64,000 nucleotides of DNA from Alnus glutinosa (GCF_958979055.1 NC_084886.1:52993102-53057101); one strand, 5' to 3'; positions 38,017 to 51,461 are shown, counted from the first letter of the stretch. A program made the numbers and translations. Notes: generated by a model not told the origin, from the sequence alone.

Positions 38017-38019
38017 TTA

Positions 38020-40710
38020 TTAGAATTTTTTTTGTATTTATCTTTTGTTGACAGAGACAGACAATTTCGTATTTTTATTTTAAAAAAAAAAATGAAAAAA
38101 GAAATAAATTGTGTTCGGGAGTAAAAAACAATTTTACTCAAATTACTCTGACGTCTACTTTATCCAGAATCGCGTATTGTCAAATCTTGAAAGTGGAGCT
38201 TACTTTTTTGCAATGAGAAGGCGTAATGAGGGCGCTTTTCAGAATGATTTGGAATCAGAACCGTTGGATTGAGTCCACTAGATTTTAGTGAGGAGCACGT
38301 ATCCGGTGCCTATTTGGTGGCGCAGTATTAGTTGCGGTGGCGACAGCCCCACGTGAAGTTACATCCCGCAGAGCAGATGTGTTTTTTAAATTTTTAATTC
38401 TGCACATAGTCCTCAACTCGATCTTCTTGTTGTAAAGGTCAAATGTTTTCTAAATTTGTAAATTCAACACTCTTCTTTAATTCGAGACTGGGTAAAAGTT
38501 TGACAATGGCGTCGGCATGTAAAAGCAGAAAGCTTTCATTGAAATTTCTTATATATAGAGCTGACGCAGTGGAATATTCTGCACTCTAAATGTATGTCGG
38601 TATGCCTTTGAGGCAAAGGAAAGGGGAGCTCAACCTTTGGACAATAATAAAAGCCACGACTAGTTCAATGTATGTATCACCCAAAATATGTTGTTCAAAT
38701 CAAGTGCCGCCGCTTAGTGGGTCATTATTGGAGGTAAAGGAGAAGGAGGTGTCTTCTCCCTTAAAAAAAAACAAATGAACATTCAAAACTTTTCAACTAA
38801 CTTTACTCAATTAAGATTTCTAACGATTATTAGTTGTTAAGTTATTGCGAAAGAATTTATAAAGGATTCACATGTTAGTTAGCCGAGCAGTTCAAAATTC
38901 ATTTGAGTATGTGGATTTTATATAAGTTTTTTTACAATCCCTATCCAAATTATTAGTAATTTGAGCAGTTAGTTAGGACAATTAAAATTCTATTAGCGTC
39001 AGCGACCAGGAAAAGGAGTTGCTGAAATCAAGATTTAATAGAAAGTGATCCATGAGAGATTGAGTGAGAAGGAGGAGTGGGAAGTTCTGGAAAGAAAACG
39101 GTGGTTTAGGCCCTTTAATTTGGTATACTTTAATAATTAGGGTAAAGATGGTTGTAACATTAAGCCTAAACTCCAAACCGGATCTTAAAAAAAGAGCACT
39201 TTAATCAAACCCTATTGTATACCGATTGAGTGGTGCATTCCCCTGGCCACATCTCCCCAGAATCTGCCCATCAGTGCCACATTATTGCAATCTTAGTTTA
39301 ATACCTCAAAATTTAAAACTTGATTTTGGAAAAAGAAGATAGAAATCATCTTTAAATGTGTAGGTAATCACGCATGCAATAGCACATGAGATGAATGATA
39401 TCATATCCCGAATCTGAATGTGTGTGCGTCCAAGGGTTTTTATTCTATTGTATTGAGAGGTCCATTTTAATTTGTTGGTCATAATTTCCTTGTCAAATGA
39501 TAAACTAGCTTTAGTTTGTATTTAGCTCTTGCTAGTGGATTGGTGATGATGCTCCAGCCCATCCCAGGTTCCAGATATTGGGCCCGAAGTTGGTCCTCTA
39601 AATCTAATGTGGTTAATTAATGAAAGCCACAATTAAGGTATTCATTTTCTTATTTTCTATAAGAGGAGTCATCCATGTGTATTAATCATAAAAGATTTAA
39701 GGTCGGCAATTCGTGTTCTCGTGTTAAATTTGATTTATATCGAAGTATAGATATAAAACTATATAAATCAATTTTAATCAGACCAATTTAATTAAACGAG
39801 TCAGACCCCTTGAACACAACCTGTTGAATTTCATGTTGAATTTGTGTCGAGTTTACGAGCTGTGTAAAAAAAAAATTGCAAGTTTTAAATGTCGCGTGTT
39901 GGGTTTTGATTATATAGTGAACCCTAATTGTTGCCCATTTAATTAAGTAGTTGATACCCTCAACTTTAATCCGTTAATTTTTATGTTGAGTTTATGCATC
40001 GTGTCAAAAATTACTAACCTTAATTATATTGCAGCTGTCCCAACCTTGATTGAAAAATTCTAGATGTTTAGCAAACTGGAGTTTCGATTCTTGTATAACA
40101 GTGACTCAGCGGGGCTCAGTCCACTCGAAGACCCAAAACAAACGGCCATATTTGTAGTGAACCATTGGTGAGTTGGTCCAGCTGGGGTCCAATCGGGATT
40201 CGTATCTATAATTTTGGACTTTTGGTGGTGTACGCTTTAATCTCTATTCGACTATTCTCTTGCGTGGGAATTGAGAAAAAGGGAGAAGGAAAAAGGAGCT
40301 TTGTATTTTTATCAAAGCCGTGACCCATGAGAAGGGAGGTATCAGGTATCCCCTCAAAACGACAGTTGAGTATTCAAATTAATTAATTTTGGTCGTGGCC
40401 GGCCGGCACTATCACCCTTTATGCTAATTCACTTATATATATATCCACATACATGTGCCGAACTCTCAATACTATTCAATATTCATACGACATGCATATT
40501 TCCAGTACGTTTGGTGGTTATTTACATATGTTTTTCCACTTCACAATCACTACCCAAATTAATCATCCCAAATACATCAATCAATCAACATCCAACGACC
40601 CAAGATTTTTACTACTTCTTCCCACTAAGCTAGCTAGGAGCTCGATCAACGAATCACCATTATTTTATTTTTATTTTTATTTTTTTGGTGTTTTGTGTAG
40701 TATCTATTTA
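38020..40710. other. Intergenic DNA without recognised genes
   Basis: No gene or clear repeat could be supported. A degenerate repeat resembling the CGGGTTG-type sequence at 27310-27490 may lie at about 39700-40020. Confidence 0.4.
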
Positions 40711-42125
40711 GGCCTCGTTTGGTTTGCGGAATGTCTATTCCATTAGGAAAAGGAATAACTATTCCTGGGAATAGATGAAGGTGGAATGGAATAACTATTC
40801 CTATTCTTTTGTTTGGTTGTAACGGTGGAATAGAACATTGCATATGTATTCTTTTGTTTGGTACAGTGCAATACATTGGTGAATGGAATCATATTATAAT
40901 CAAATTTCCTAAAACACCCTTATAATAAAAATATAATTTATATTCTTAAGGACATTTTTTTTCTTTATTTTAGAAACATAAACAATCATACTATGACATT
41001 TTTTTTTTTTTTTTCTTTTTAATTTCATAGAGTTCATGGCTTTTTTTTTTTTTTTTTTCATATACAATTACGCTACAAAATGATTTGTAAGGAAAAAAAA
41101 AACACACACACACACACACACATAATCATCATATCACCATCATAAAAAAATAAAAAGAAAAAAAATAGATCATCTGCAAAGCCCTTTTTATTTTATTCTT
41201 TTTTATTTGTTTTCCAGCAACAAACATTCATTCTTTGCTTACAAAGTAAAATGATTTATAAGAAAAAAAAAAAAAAAAAAAAAAAAAACATAATCATCAT
41301 AAAAAAATAAATCATCTGCAAAGCCCTTTTTATTTTATTATTTTTTATTTATTTTTCAACAACAAACATTCGTTCTTTGCTTACAAAGTTTTTCTCAAAC
41401 ATCCGCCAGGCAATTGGAGTCCTCCCGATATTAAGAGATACTCGTTTTGCTACGTCTAAGTGCATTCTGTAGGCTAAATCATAGGAGAAAAAAAAAAAAA
41501 AAAAAAAAGAAAAAAAAAGAAAAAAGAAAAAAGACTAACCCACAACAAATTAAGTTGGATTGAGAAACAGAGAGAGGAGGATGAGAATATAATTGCAGAG
41601 ATGGAGAGAGATATTGATGATGCATTTGAGTAATGAATTTTTGAAATCAGAATTAAATTCTTATTCTGTTTGCGAATTTTGAGATTTGACTTTTTAGAAG
41701 AAAAAAAAATTGAATAAAATATGATTTGTTTATAAAAAGTTGAATAAAATATGATTTGTTTTTGAAAAACTTGAATAAAATATGATTTATTTTTGAAAAA
41801 AGTAGAATTAGAATTATATTTTATTTTCAAAATTTCGTATCGAAATACACCATGAGTTGAGAAACAGAGAGAGAGAGGGATAAGAGACTTGGATGTTGAG
41901 AGGGTTGGGGTTTTTGGGCAAAAGACGAATTTTATTTATTCCCACAGGAAAGGAATAGGTATTCCACTCCTTTTTGAGTGGAATACCTATTCCTCTTCGT
42001 AAGGGAATAGCTATTCCGTAGGAATAACTATTCCCTTAAATAATATACAACCAAACAAAGGAATAGCTATTCAGTAGGAATAGTTATTCCTTTCCATGGG
42101 TCTAATCCGCAAACCAAACGAGGCC
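40711..42125. mobile_element. Tourist-like (PIF/Harbinger) element with TTA duplication and internal tandem duplication
   Basis: The left end reads GGCCTCGTTTGGTTTGCGGA and the right end is its exact complement for the first 20 bases. TTA lies on both sides (40708-40710 and 42126-42128). The arms continue with GGAATAACTATTCC blocks. Inside, a roughly 165-bp tandem duplication (about 41170-41230 and 41310-41390) contains CATCTGCAAAGCCC and ATTCTTTGCTTACAAAG. No transposase is present, so it is non-autonomous. Confidence 0.85.
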
Positions 42126-42128
42126 TTA

Positions 42129-43687
42129 GGGGTATAATGCAGACTAACTTAATTAATATGAACGCTTATTAATATATTATATATGGTACAAGGAAGAAGC
42201 TTTCGTTAGACGGTCGGTACGTGCATGGTACTCTAATGAGAAAAAATAAGGGTGTCATATATAATTAATAGATTACTAATTAAGATAAAAGTGGACATCA
42301 AGTAGATCTAGTGAATATAATAAAGGTGTTGGATTGCCACCCATGCTAAATGATCGATGAGCTGTCGTATTTAATTTAATTACATCCATTTTGGTATATG
42401 CCTTACGTACGTACGTACCATGATTGCATACTATTGAATATATCGTCTTCGATCGCATCGTCAATTTGCTAGCTGCATGCCCATATATATCAAGTACTCC
42501 TACGTACAACAGTCTTTCCTTCCGCAGAGCATGGACATTGGACAACCTCCATTGCATCCAGTTCAATTATGGTATTTTGAAGACTCAAATCTCTGCTAAA
42601 CTCTACAACTCGATCTCTAAGCTGTACATGCTTCATCAATTATATATTGTTGGGTCGTCAGTTATACGAGGCCAGGCTTAAAAGAACACAAAGATTTTCC
42701 TTATAGCTAGTCTCTAACAATTGGCCCCACACCATACCTATCTTTCTATTGGAAGAATCTATTATTGTTGTATATATCCCACTTTACTTTAATCACTCAA
42801 ACTGGGGGTCCATTAATTCATTTTAGATTTTCCTTGGCAGTACGTACTATTTAATTGCTCCTTACTTATTATTCCTCATGCGATGCCCATCTACATGCAG
42901 CTTAATTTATGAAAATCTTCCATTTCCTCTTTTACATTTCTTACTACCTGGGATCGAACTGGGAAGGATGGATAGAAGAGATCGATCACCTCCATAGGCA
43001 ACTCTATTTCTTGGAATTAAACCATATTCTTTTAGCAGTTGTAGTAACCAACTCTATATCTTCTGCATGTTAAAAATTATTTCATAAAAATTTGAGTTTT
43101 TCTATAATTTTAATATTTCAACTTTCCTTTTTATTTTTTCAATTACTCTTTGAAAAAAGAAATGGTGGCATGGATACATCCTTAGATGACTGACATCGAT
43201 CTTCATAAAATTTGACAAGTAGTCGAACCTAAGAATATTATATTTTTATTTGAATACAATTGTCAATTGCTGGTTTCTTTCTTTGATATTTCTTTTCTTT
43301 CTTCATTTTTCACTCCGGTCCTTCACTAATGTTACATTAATCAGCTGATCAATTTTTGGATGTATTAAGTAAGCACTAATTAATTCATCCCTCAAAATTA
43401 TGGATATGTTTGTTAATGTATTTGTTTTAATTTGATGTAACGTAATGAGTATGATAAAAACAATTTTTAGAATTTTGTATTTTGAGTTGTATATTAATTT
43501 TGTGGAGATTTTCAATTTGCAATAACAGCCAAAACTATGTCTATGAGGATGCATGACTTCTATGTATGTATGCATAGGCCAACGATCTCGGATACTTAAT
43601 TAATTGTTGACTTTTGTAGCATGCATAGCAGCTTAGGTACAATGATTGAGATTTGGCTGAGGTGCATTAAAAACGAGGGTTGTGATT
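42129..43687. other. Intergenic DNA without recognised genes
   Basis: AT-rich DNA with short TA runs and an ACGTACGTACGTAC palindrome near 42406. No gene or bounded repeat was found. Confidence 0.45.
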
Positions 43688-44088
43688 TTTACACGACAAA
43701 ATTTAGACTCCGTTTAAAAATCTCTTTTCGCTCCCCTCTTCATTCTTTAGAAATTATTTTTGAATGATTGAAAAATAGGATCAATGTGATATAAAGTTAA
43801 AATAATTTATATGAAAAAGTGAAAATAAATTTGTATTATAGTAAGTCTTTTATTTAAAAAGGAATAAAAAAATGTTGATGTGATATAAAAAGTGAAAAAA
43901 GTTAAAAAAATGTTTTGAAGATTTTTTTTTTTGGAGAAGTGAAAATAAGGAAAAGGGAAGAGAAAATGAATTTCAAACGGGGCCTTATATAATTTTTACA
44001 CAACACACTCACATAGGGTGGAACCTATGTGGCGGTCCTACCTCATGTGAGTGTGTTGTGTAAAAGTTGTGTAAATTTATTGTGTAAA
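43688..44088. mobile_element. Outer inverted-repeat element interrupted by a Tourist-like MITE
   Basis: The left arm TTTACACGACAAAATTTA (43688-43705) is complementary to TAAATTTATTGTGTAAA (44072-44088). Between them lie the MITE at 43706-43984 and a perfect 21-bp hairpin (arms 43994-44014 and 44045-44065, 30-base loop). The arrangement is best read as a small element broken by a later insertion. Confidence 0.55.
43706..43984. mobile_element. Tourist-like MITE with TTA duplication
   Basis: The ends are GACTCCGTTTAAAAATCTC and the reverse complement of GGCCCCGTTTGAAATTCA, flanked by TTA (43703-43705 and 43985-43987). It is AT-rich and non-coding, 279 bp. Confidence 0.72.
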
Positions 44089-44678
44089 TATCATTTCTCT
44101 AAAAATAAAGGAAAAATATTCTTGCACAACTGATGTGCACCAATCACTTTTCAAAAATAAACAACTATAGAAAAAGTACTGTAGTTTTTTCAATGATCAA
44201 GATCTAATTTTAAATATTTTATAAGAAAAAAGGAAAAAATTAAATTAAATCTTAACCGTTGAAAAAAATATAACACCTAAACCTGTATGCCTTTAAGTAG
44301 CAAACGGGCATAAGAATGTGTCCAAAATTATGATACAACCTAGACATGCATATCATGCTAGCAAGGCATGACTAGTGTTTTCTTATGAAAGAAATAGTAA
44401 TATTATGCATTAAAAAATAAACATTAGAAAAGTCAAAATCACATTAAATTGTATTTATCAAGAATATATATATCGAAAAAATTGCAAAATAAAATATGGG
44501 TTTGATTCGTTTGAGACGATAACGCATGAAAGAGGCATGTGTGGGAAATCTGGCCATTGAAAGCGCAACAACCAGTCGGGTGAGTTTCCAAAACCAAACC
44601 TACCACTTTTCACTCTAACAACTCGCACTACGTAGTCCGAGCAGCGCGCATTGCTAGCTCCGATACAAGCGCGGGAAG

Positions 44679-45095
44679 ATGGAGACGCCATTGATCGAGG
44701 GAGAAGGGGACTACGCGCCGGCGAGGACCGTGGGGGAGGTGCGGCGGGTCTTCTGCAGAGAGACGGTGAAGATGTGGAAGATTGCGGGGCCCATCGCTTT
44801 CAACATCTTGTGCCAGTTCGGGATCAACTCCGTCACCAACATCTTCGTCGGCCACATGGGAGATATCCAGCTCTCCGCCGTCTCTATCTCTCTTTCCGTC
44901 ATCGGCACCTTCTCCTTCGGCTTCATGGTTTGCCTCTCTCTCTCTCTAAAGAATTCATCATGTGCTATGTGCATGTATAATGTGGATTTGCATAGTCATG
45001 CACATTTAGGTATGTGTATGCATGCATGTGTATGTATGTATGTCGTCATGTCTGCAGTGTGTATATGCCTGTATACGCCATGTCTCGTGTCTGGA

Positions 45096-45142
<47 letters not shown>

Positions 45143-47556
45143 CAATTTTTTTTTTTTTAAAAAAATAAAATTGTAATCTATGTACTGTATCTGTATGCGC
45201 TTATTGTGTTCCATTTATAGTTTTTCTCTCAACACCGCGCCAATCCTAAAATTAGCTACACGTTCATGATCAGTTTCCAAGTAGGGTTTTATTTTTCTAG
45301 TAATTTCTCCACTATAAACCAATTAATGCCTAACCATCCAAAGTCGACTGTAATGGGTTACCTCGCTCTTTTGGTGGTTATTTCTAAAATTAAAGAAATT
45401 CGAGCTATTGTTTGATTATGCATTTTAGAAGCAAAGTCATATTTTTAAATGTCTCTGTTTATAACTATCAACATTGATCGAGGAGGCCTTCACTTCACTT
45501 GCCTTCATGATCGATCTGAATATTTTATTGTACGCAATTGTAGCTTGGAATGGGGAGTGCGCTTGAGACGCTTTGTGGTCAAGCTTTTGGGGCTGGACAA
45601 GTTTACATGCTGGGTGTTTACATGCAACGTTCATGGATTATCCTGTGGATCTCCTGCATCATTCTCTTGCCAATTTACGTGTTTGCTACCCCAATTCTAA
45701 AGCTTCTTGGGCAAGAAGATGACATTGCTGATCTTGCGGGAAAATTTACAATACTAGTCATTCCTCAGTTGTTCTCACTTGCCATCAACTTCCCCGCGCA
45801 GAAGTTCCTTCAGGCCCAGAGCAAGGTTGGTGTGCTTGCGTGGATTGGGTTTGTGGCTATAGTACTACACGTTGGACTGCTTTTGCTCTTCATATATGTA
45901 TTCGATTGGGGGTTAACTGGTGCAGCCGTGGCTTTTGATATCACAAGTTGGTTGATTTCAGTGGCTCAGGTTGTGTATGTTACAGTTTGGTGCAAGGAAG
46001 GGTGGACTGGGCTGTCCTGGTTGGCATTCAAAGAGATATGGGCCTTTGTTAGGCTCTCCTTTGCATCTGCTGTCATGCTTTGCCTTGAGGTTTGGTATAT
46101 GATGAGCATAATCATTCTAACTGGCCACCTTGATAATGCGGTTATTGCTGTTGGTTCCCTCTCTATTTGGTAAGATAACTAGTTGTGAGACATACACTTT
46201 TGCTTCTGCTATCAAATTCAGTCATTTAATTAATACTTTAACACTCTAGAATACCTTTACACAATCTTCTGGAGCACATTATGAATATTGACAGCATGAA
46301 TAGTTAAGATTACGCACCTCTCAATGTAATTCCTTTCCTTGGTTTGATGTGCTGTCTTATATTTGATTTCCATGTTTACAATTCTGAATTTTCCTTTACT
46401 TGATCTTTCAGCATGAATTTCAATGGGTGGGAAGCCATGTTGTTCTTTGGAATAAATGCAGCTATAAGGTACATAACCCAAATACTCTGAATCTTTTTTA
46501 ATAGCATTTTATGACAAGTAACACTTTAAGCTCTGCCTTGAAATCTTTATTTTGCATTATGTTTATGTTTGGTCTCTTGGTTCTGTTTTCATTCTGAAAT
46601 GTGTTACTGTATTGGGTACGTAATTGCATAAGCTTTATGTTTAATTGTTTGTTTCGGCGTAGCTGATTTTCTTTTATTCTACATTTGCAGTGTTCGAGTT
46701 TCTAATGAACTTGGATTAGGACATCCAAGAGCTGCCAAATACTCTGTTTATGTGACAGTCTTTCAGTCCCTACTCATGGGGATCTTTTTCATGGTGGTTA
46801 TCCTGATTACCAAGGACTATTTTGCCATCATTTTCACAAGCAGCGTAGCTTTACGACAAGCTGTCTCTAAACTAGCATTCCTTCTTGGTGTGACCATGGT
46901 TCTTAATAGTGTTCAGCCAGTGATTTCAGGTATCCTATTATTTGGGCTTCTCCTACTTCTATGCTGTAAAATAAGCCTCTCATTCCTCTTCTTTCAATGC
47001 CTCCTGGAATCATTTTTGCAGGCGTTGCTATTGGAGGTGGGTGGCAAGCGTTGGTGGCTTATATCAACTTGGGTAGTTATTACATTTTCGGCCTTCCACT
47101 TGGATACCTTCTTGGTTACAGAGCAAATTTGGGAGTAACGGTAAAGTATCTGAATTCCAGCGGCAATCTAAACTTAGTCATTGTCTCTTGAGAAAGAAGA
47201 GGGCCTTATTATTTGATCCTATTGCTTTCTATCATCCTACCTACTAGTTTCATTGCTAATCAATTTCACGATTTTAGGGACTTTGGGGGGGCATGATATG
47301 TGGAACTGCTCTACAAACTCTGCTTCTCTTGATTGTACTCTCTAGAACCAACTGGAACAAGGAGGTAAGGAAAATTCTCTTTTGCAAAAGGATCCTTAGT
47401 GGAGATGGTCATTGTATTTGTGTATATAGAAAGGTTGAAAATAAGTACATATATTGATAAGAAATCAATGCATGGCAGGTTGAACAAACGACAGACCGCA
47501 TGCGGAAGTGGGGTGGCCAAGAAATCAAAATCGAGAAGATAGGTGATAATGTGTGA
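44679..47556 (+). CDS. DTX16: MATE-family (DTX) efflux transporter
   Basis: Seven exons: 44679-44927, 45544-46169, 46412-46468, 46691-46929, 47022-47140, 47278-47364 and 47479-47556; all joins are GT-AG and in frame, giving 484 residues. MATE proteins export organic compounds across the plasma membrane or tonoplast using an H+ or Na+ gradient. Seen in sequence: a short hydrophilic start, many hydrophobic spans consistent with 12 membrane helices, the plant MATE signature GSALETLCGQAFGAGQ after exon junction 1, the second-half block SVRVSNELGLGHPRAAK, and the C-terminal block TNWNKEVEQTTDRM. The length fits the family. Intron 1 holds CT and TA microsatellites. The substrate cannot be told from sequence. 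The DTX16 symbol is assigned by family resemblance and gene order next to fibrillarin, as in Arabidopsis At5g52450. Confidence 0.95.
45097..45142 (+). repeat. (CT)n(TA)n microsatellite in MATE intron 1
   Basis: A CT-dinucleotide run is followed directly by a TA-dinucleotide run within the first intron. Confidence 0.85.
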
Positions 47557-48702
47557 ACTTGCTGATTAGAAATCCGGCTAACTATTTTCGACTGCCTTGA
47601 CTGGTCCCAAATAAACTAGTACAATTTTGAAATAAGCCACAATTTTGAGCTGAATTTTGCAGCGAAAAACATCGATATTGGAACTAGCTAGATCATAACT
47701 CATAAGCTCAGCTAACTGTGCTGATTCTGCTAAAGATTTACATGTTTATAAACATGAATCAATTGGTCCTACTATATTGCGATCAACTGATTCTTCACAA
47801 ATCATTCAATTACCAATTAGCAGTTATAGAAGGGTGCGTATGTGACAATTGCAATGATACGAGTGAATATAGATAATAAGCTCTGCGTTGATATCTTCTA
47901 TCCATAACCAAGCCCTTTCTCGGCGACACAGTTTTAAAAAAAAAGGAGTAAACATTAATTCAATTCAATTATTTACAGGTAGGTTTTTGTTTGATCGGAA
48001 TGAGATAAGTTGTAAAAATGTGAGTTCTTATGGTCCGTTTGAGTTGGTGATTTTAAAATGTATAATTTGAAAATGTGATTTTTAAAATCGCAAGTTAGCC
48101 TTCACATTCTGTATTTAAAAAAAAAAAAACACCACATTGTTTGCGATTTGAAAATTCAGATTTCTGTGTTTTCAAATCGCATTTCCTAAACAATTCGTTT
48201 TCTGCGATTTGGTTTAAAATTGTAATTTTTTTTTTTTTTTTTTTTAATAAAATTGCAATTCCAAACACACCTACGATGAGATGGTGTTTTGGTTTCTCTA
48301 GTGTTTTTTTTTTTTTTTCGACCTAAAACAAGTCAATCTTTTAAGGGGCGAGAGCCGAGAGGCAAAGAGGGTGGCAATTGAATTCCTTTTGTAAGGATGG
48401 GTGGTGTTGCACTTCAAGAAGAGGGAAGTAGTAAAAAAAAAAAACCAGAGACAAGCTTCAGAAAATGGCTTAAGCCTTCATGATAAATTTGGTGTTGACT
48501 TGAAAATTATTTTCCCTTGACTAAAATATTTCGACTACGCCAAATACTAAAAAAAAAAAAAAAATAACACGGCCCCCAACCCAATTATGTTCAACATCGT
48601 TGGAAAATAAATAATTTTACGGATGATAGATAAAATAATAGGAGAACGGTATAACCTGTATCATTTAGTCATATATTGAAAAGTGGTACCTACAGCATCG
48701 AA
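47557..48702. other. Intergenic DNA between the MATE and tRNA genes
   Basis: The MATE 3' flank is followed by a diverged Tourist-like MITE (48031-48272) and poly-A/T runs. No gene was found. Confidence 0.6.
48031..48272. mobile_element. Tourist-like MITE (GCGATTT family), diverged
   Basis: The left end TGGTCCGTTTGAGTTGGTG is preceded by TTA; the right end, reverse-complemented, is AGGTGTGTTTGGAATTGC. The interior carries the family's AAATCGCAAGTTAGCC and TTTGCGATTTG blocks. The right-hand TTA is not preserved. Confidence 0.62.
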
Positions 48703-48786
48703 GTCAGGATGGCCGAGTGGTCTAAGGCGCCAGACTCAAGTTCTGGTCCTCGTGAGAGGGCGTGGGTTCAAATCCCACTTCTGACA
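48703..48786 (+). tRNA. tRNA-Leu (anticodon CAA)
   Basis: An 84-nt cloverleaf. The acceptor stem GTCAGGA pairs with TTCTGAC (one G-U) and is followed by the discriminator A. The A box is TGGCCGAGTGG and the B box GGGTTCAAATCCC. The anticodon arm CCAGA/TCTGG encloses loop CTCAAGT with anticodon CAA at 48737-48739. The long variable arm (CCTCGTGAGAGG) is typical of leucine tRNAs. No intron. A T-run just after the gene is the expected Pol III terminator. It decodes UUG. Confidence 0.97.
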
Positions 48787-48810
48787 ATTTTTCCTTCGGT
48801 TTTTACATAC

Positions 48811-49270
48811 ACTTTTAGTAACACCAATCCAATCAAATTGGACCCTGATTTAAATACAACTCCACCCCAACTATCACACAACCCCAAAGCATATTGGGGG
48901 TGAGATCCATTCACTTTTAGTAACACCAATCCAATCAGATTGGGCCCTGATTCATGTACAATCCCACCCCGATTATCACACAACCCCAAAACATATTGAA
49001 GGTGGAATTCATTCACTTTTAGTAACACAAATCCAATCAGATTGGGCCATGATTCATGTACAATCACACTAACTATTGCACAATCTCAAGACATTGGAGT
49101 GGAATCCACAATTTGATTGGATTGGTGTTACTAAAAGTGAATGGATCTCACCCTAATGTGTTTTGGGGTTGTGCAATAGTTGGGGTGAGGTTGTACATGA
49201 ATCAGAGCCCAATCCAATGGGTCACACCCCAATGTGTCTTGGGGTTGTGCAATAGTTGAGGTTAAGTTGT
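48811..49270. repeat. 102-bp direct repeats followed by inverted copies
   Basis: ACTTTTAGTAACACCAATCC (or a one-base variant) begins copies at 48811, 48913 and 49015, a period of 102 bp. Each copy continues with GATTGGGCCCTGATT-like and ACAACCCCAAA blocks. From about 49110 the same sequence returns in inverted orientation (GATTGGTGTTACTAAAAGT ends at 49139, then a partial second inverted copy to ~49270), so the block can form a large hairpin. It starts 25 bp after the tRNA gene. Confidence 0.85.
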
Positions 49271-49350
49271 ATTTTTAGCATTATCCAATCAAATTTGGCC
49301 ATACATTAGCTCGAAGTTTTTTCTTTTTTCTTTAAAATTTAATTTGCATT

Positions 49351-49384
<34 letters not shown>

Positions 49385-50245
49385 TTATTCTGTATCTTTG
49401 ATGGGAATGGGTATGAGCCATTACCGCATATTCAATTTCTTAATTTGGTTTATCTCGCATGTATATTGTGTCCATGCAAAAAATGAAATTTCTTTGTAGA
49501 TAAAATACTATTCATTCTTATAGTATTTATTTTAACTAAATTTGTTGAATGACATCAATTGTCATGCAAATCATTGCACTACCTATAATATAACTAAAAG
49601 GCAAATAGGTGCGGCTCACCTCACTCATTAAAGATGGAGGATTTCGTTGGGGGCTAGGCTAGAGTCTTCACCCTATATTATGACTTGTTGATGAATTGGT
49701 TGCTCGTCGATAGAGGAGGCCATCCCAGAGTGGAATGCGTGAACACTAGAGGTTGGATCTAAATCCCCTATTATTCATTGCCGAAAGAAGAAGGGACAAA
49801 GAATAATAACATGGGAGAGAGAGAATGGCTCACCCCCCTTGCCCGCGTAGAGAGCCCCATGGGTTGGCTCTCTGTTCAGGTAGAGTTAGGACATGGAAGA
49901 TTGTTTTGGGTGCTCCTTGTCATGTTAAAATTTAAATGGATTACCTGTACCGAAACAATTTTGCTTTCTCTAGCGCTATCATTTACCAAACCGTTTCTTT
50001 GATGTAATGCAAAACATTTATTTAAGTGGGCATAACAGACAGCAAAACACCAAACATTACTTAGAAAGATCGATATTCATAAAAAAGAGTATCGGGAATT
50101 GTTTTAAGGGCAATACTTCGAAGAGATTGAGAGGGAACAATGATGTTTCAATACAACTATAACCATATATCTTGAGACATCCCCCCAACTCAATCGGGAA
50201 AAAACAAAGAGAAGAACAAAAATGTAACCACATCTCAACAACCCT
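49271..50245. other. Intergenic DNA right of the repeat block
   Basis: It contains a T-run followed by a G-run (about 49349-49380). The stretch 49600-50000 has no recognised protein. The right end is the 3' flank of fibrillarin. Confidence 0.45.
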
Positions 50246-51374
50246 CTAGGCAGCAGCTTTTGTTTTTTTAGGGACACGGTAGCCACCAACCACACAAGCA
50301 TGGTCACGCTCATAGGGTTCAAGAGTAACTTGTTCAAATGGCTTGAATTGATCCTGCTTCAGCTTGTTCACCTCACTCTGAAATACGGCCTCAGCAGGCT
50401 GGGTTGAGTCAATACAGTTGGCCTGAAAATATTCGACCAAATATATCAACACCAAATTTCTACTCTTTGCTTAAGAAGATAACTTTAGATACCAGTTTGG
50501 CATACAGGGAGAAAAACATATCTACGCACCTTTATGGAAATTACAAAATGGCCGCCAGCTTTCAGAAAATATGATGCATTCAGTGCTAAAATCCTTGCCT
50601 GTAAATATTTAAGAAAATCCAGATAAAGCAGAGACAAGAGGCAAGATGGGAGATACCAGCCCCGGCAGAATTACTTGGACAGAGCCATTTCCCAGAAGCA
50701 AGAGATCCCATTAGAGAACCAAGCAAGGAAACATGACCAAACTAAAATGGTTTTTAACTGTAAAAGTGCGTTCAAGAAGATGGAACCCAATTACCGAAGC
50801 CCCCAAAAATACAAAAAACACTCGGTAAGCTATTCATGATCCAAAAAGTCGCGGAGCCAAAGCTCCAATTCATGTATATACATGATCAACTTGAATGGTG
50901 AACCAGAATTAAAATTCAAGTTTGATTTTCAGCATTGAACTTACAAAACACAAGAGTACACAAAAAATGCCTGACTGCTATGTGGCCATCATATACAACC
51001 ATTAAAGGACTACCCAGAAAGCGAGGAACTATAAATATAAAGGATTCAAAATATCAGATTCAGAGGGGCCATAAGGGGGAAGGGAGAAATAAAAGGCTTG
51101 TGTTAACAATAAATGAACAAAATGGAATTGGCCACCATGTAAAACAACAAGTTGTTATACAAAGAATATGAAAGACTATTCATCCAAAAAAAAAACATGA
51201 AAGACTGCAACCACCAAATTTGACAAGAAAAACGAATCCTAGAAAAGTTCATCTTTAAGAACAGTAAGAAAGGCGAAGAAAGTGAAATTTAAGCAAGAAT
51301 ACCAAATGATAAAATGCAAGATGGAATTTGAAAACTACACACAAGAGTGCTTCACGGACACATATATACACACA

Positions 51375-51461
<87 letters not shown>

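Noticed and set aside
44628-44855. Minus-strand frame opposite MATE exon 1
   Set aside because: Antisense shadow of the transporter coding exon.
48811-49270. Possible CRISPR-like array
   Set aside because: The repeats are 102 bp with no distinct spacers, contain inverted copies, and lie in a plant nuclear genome.
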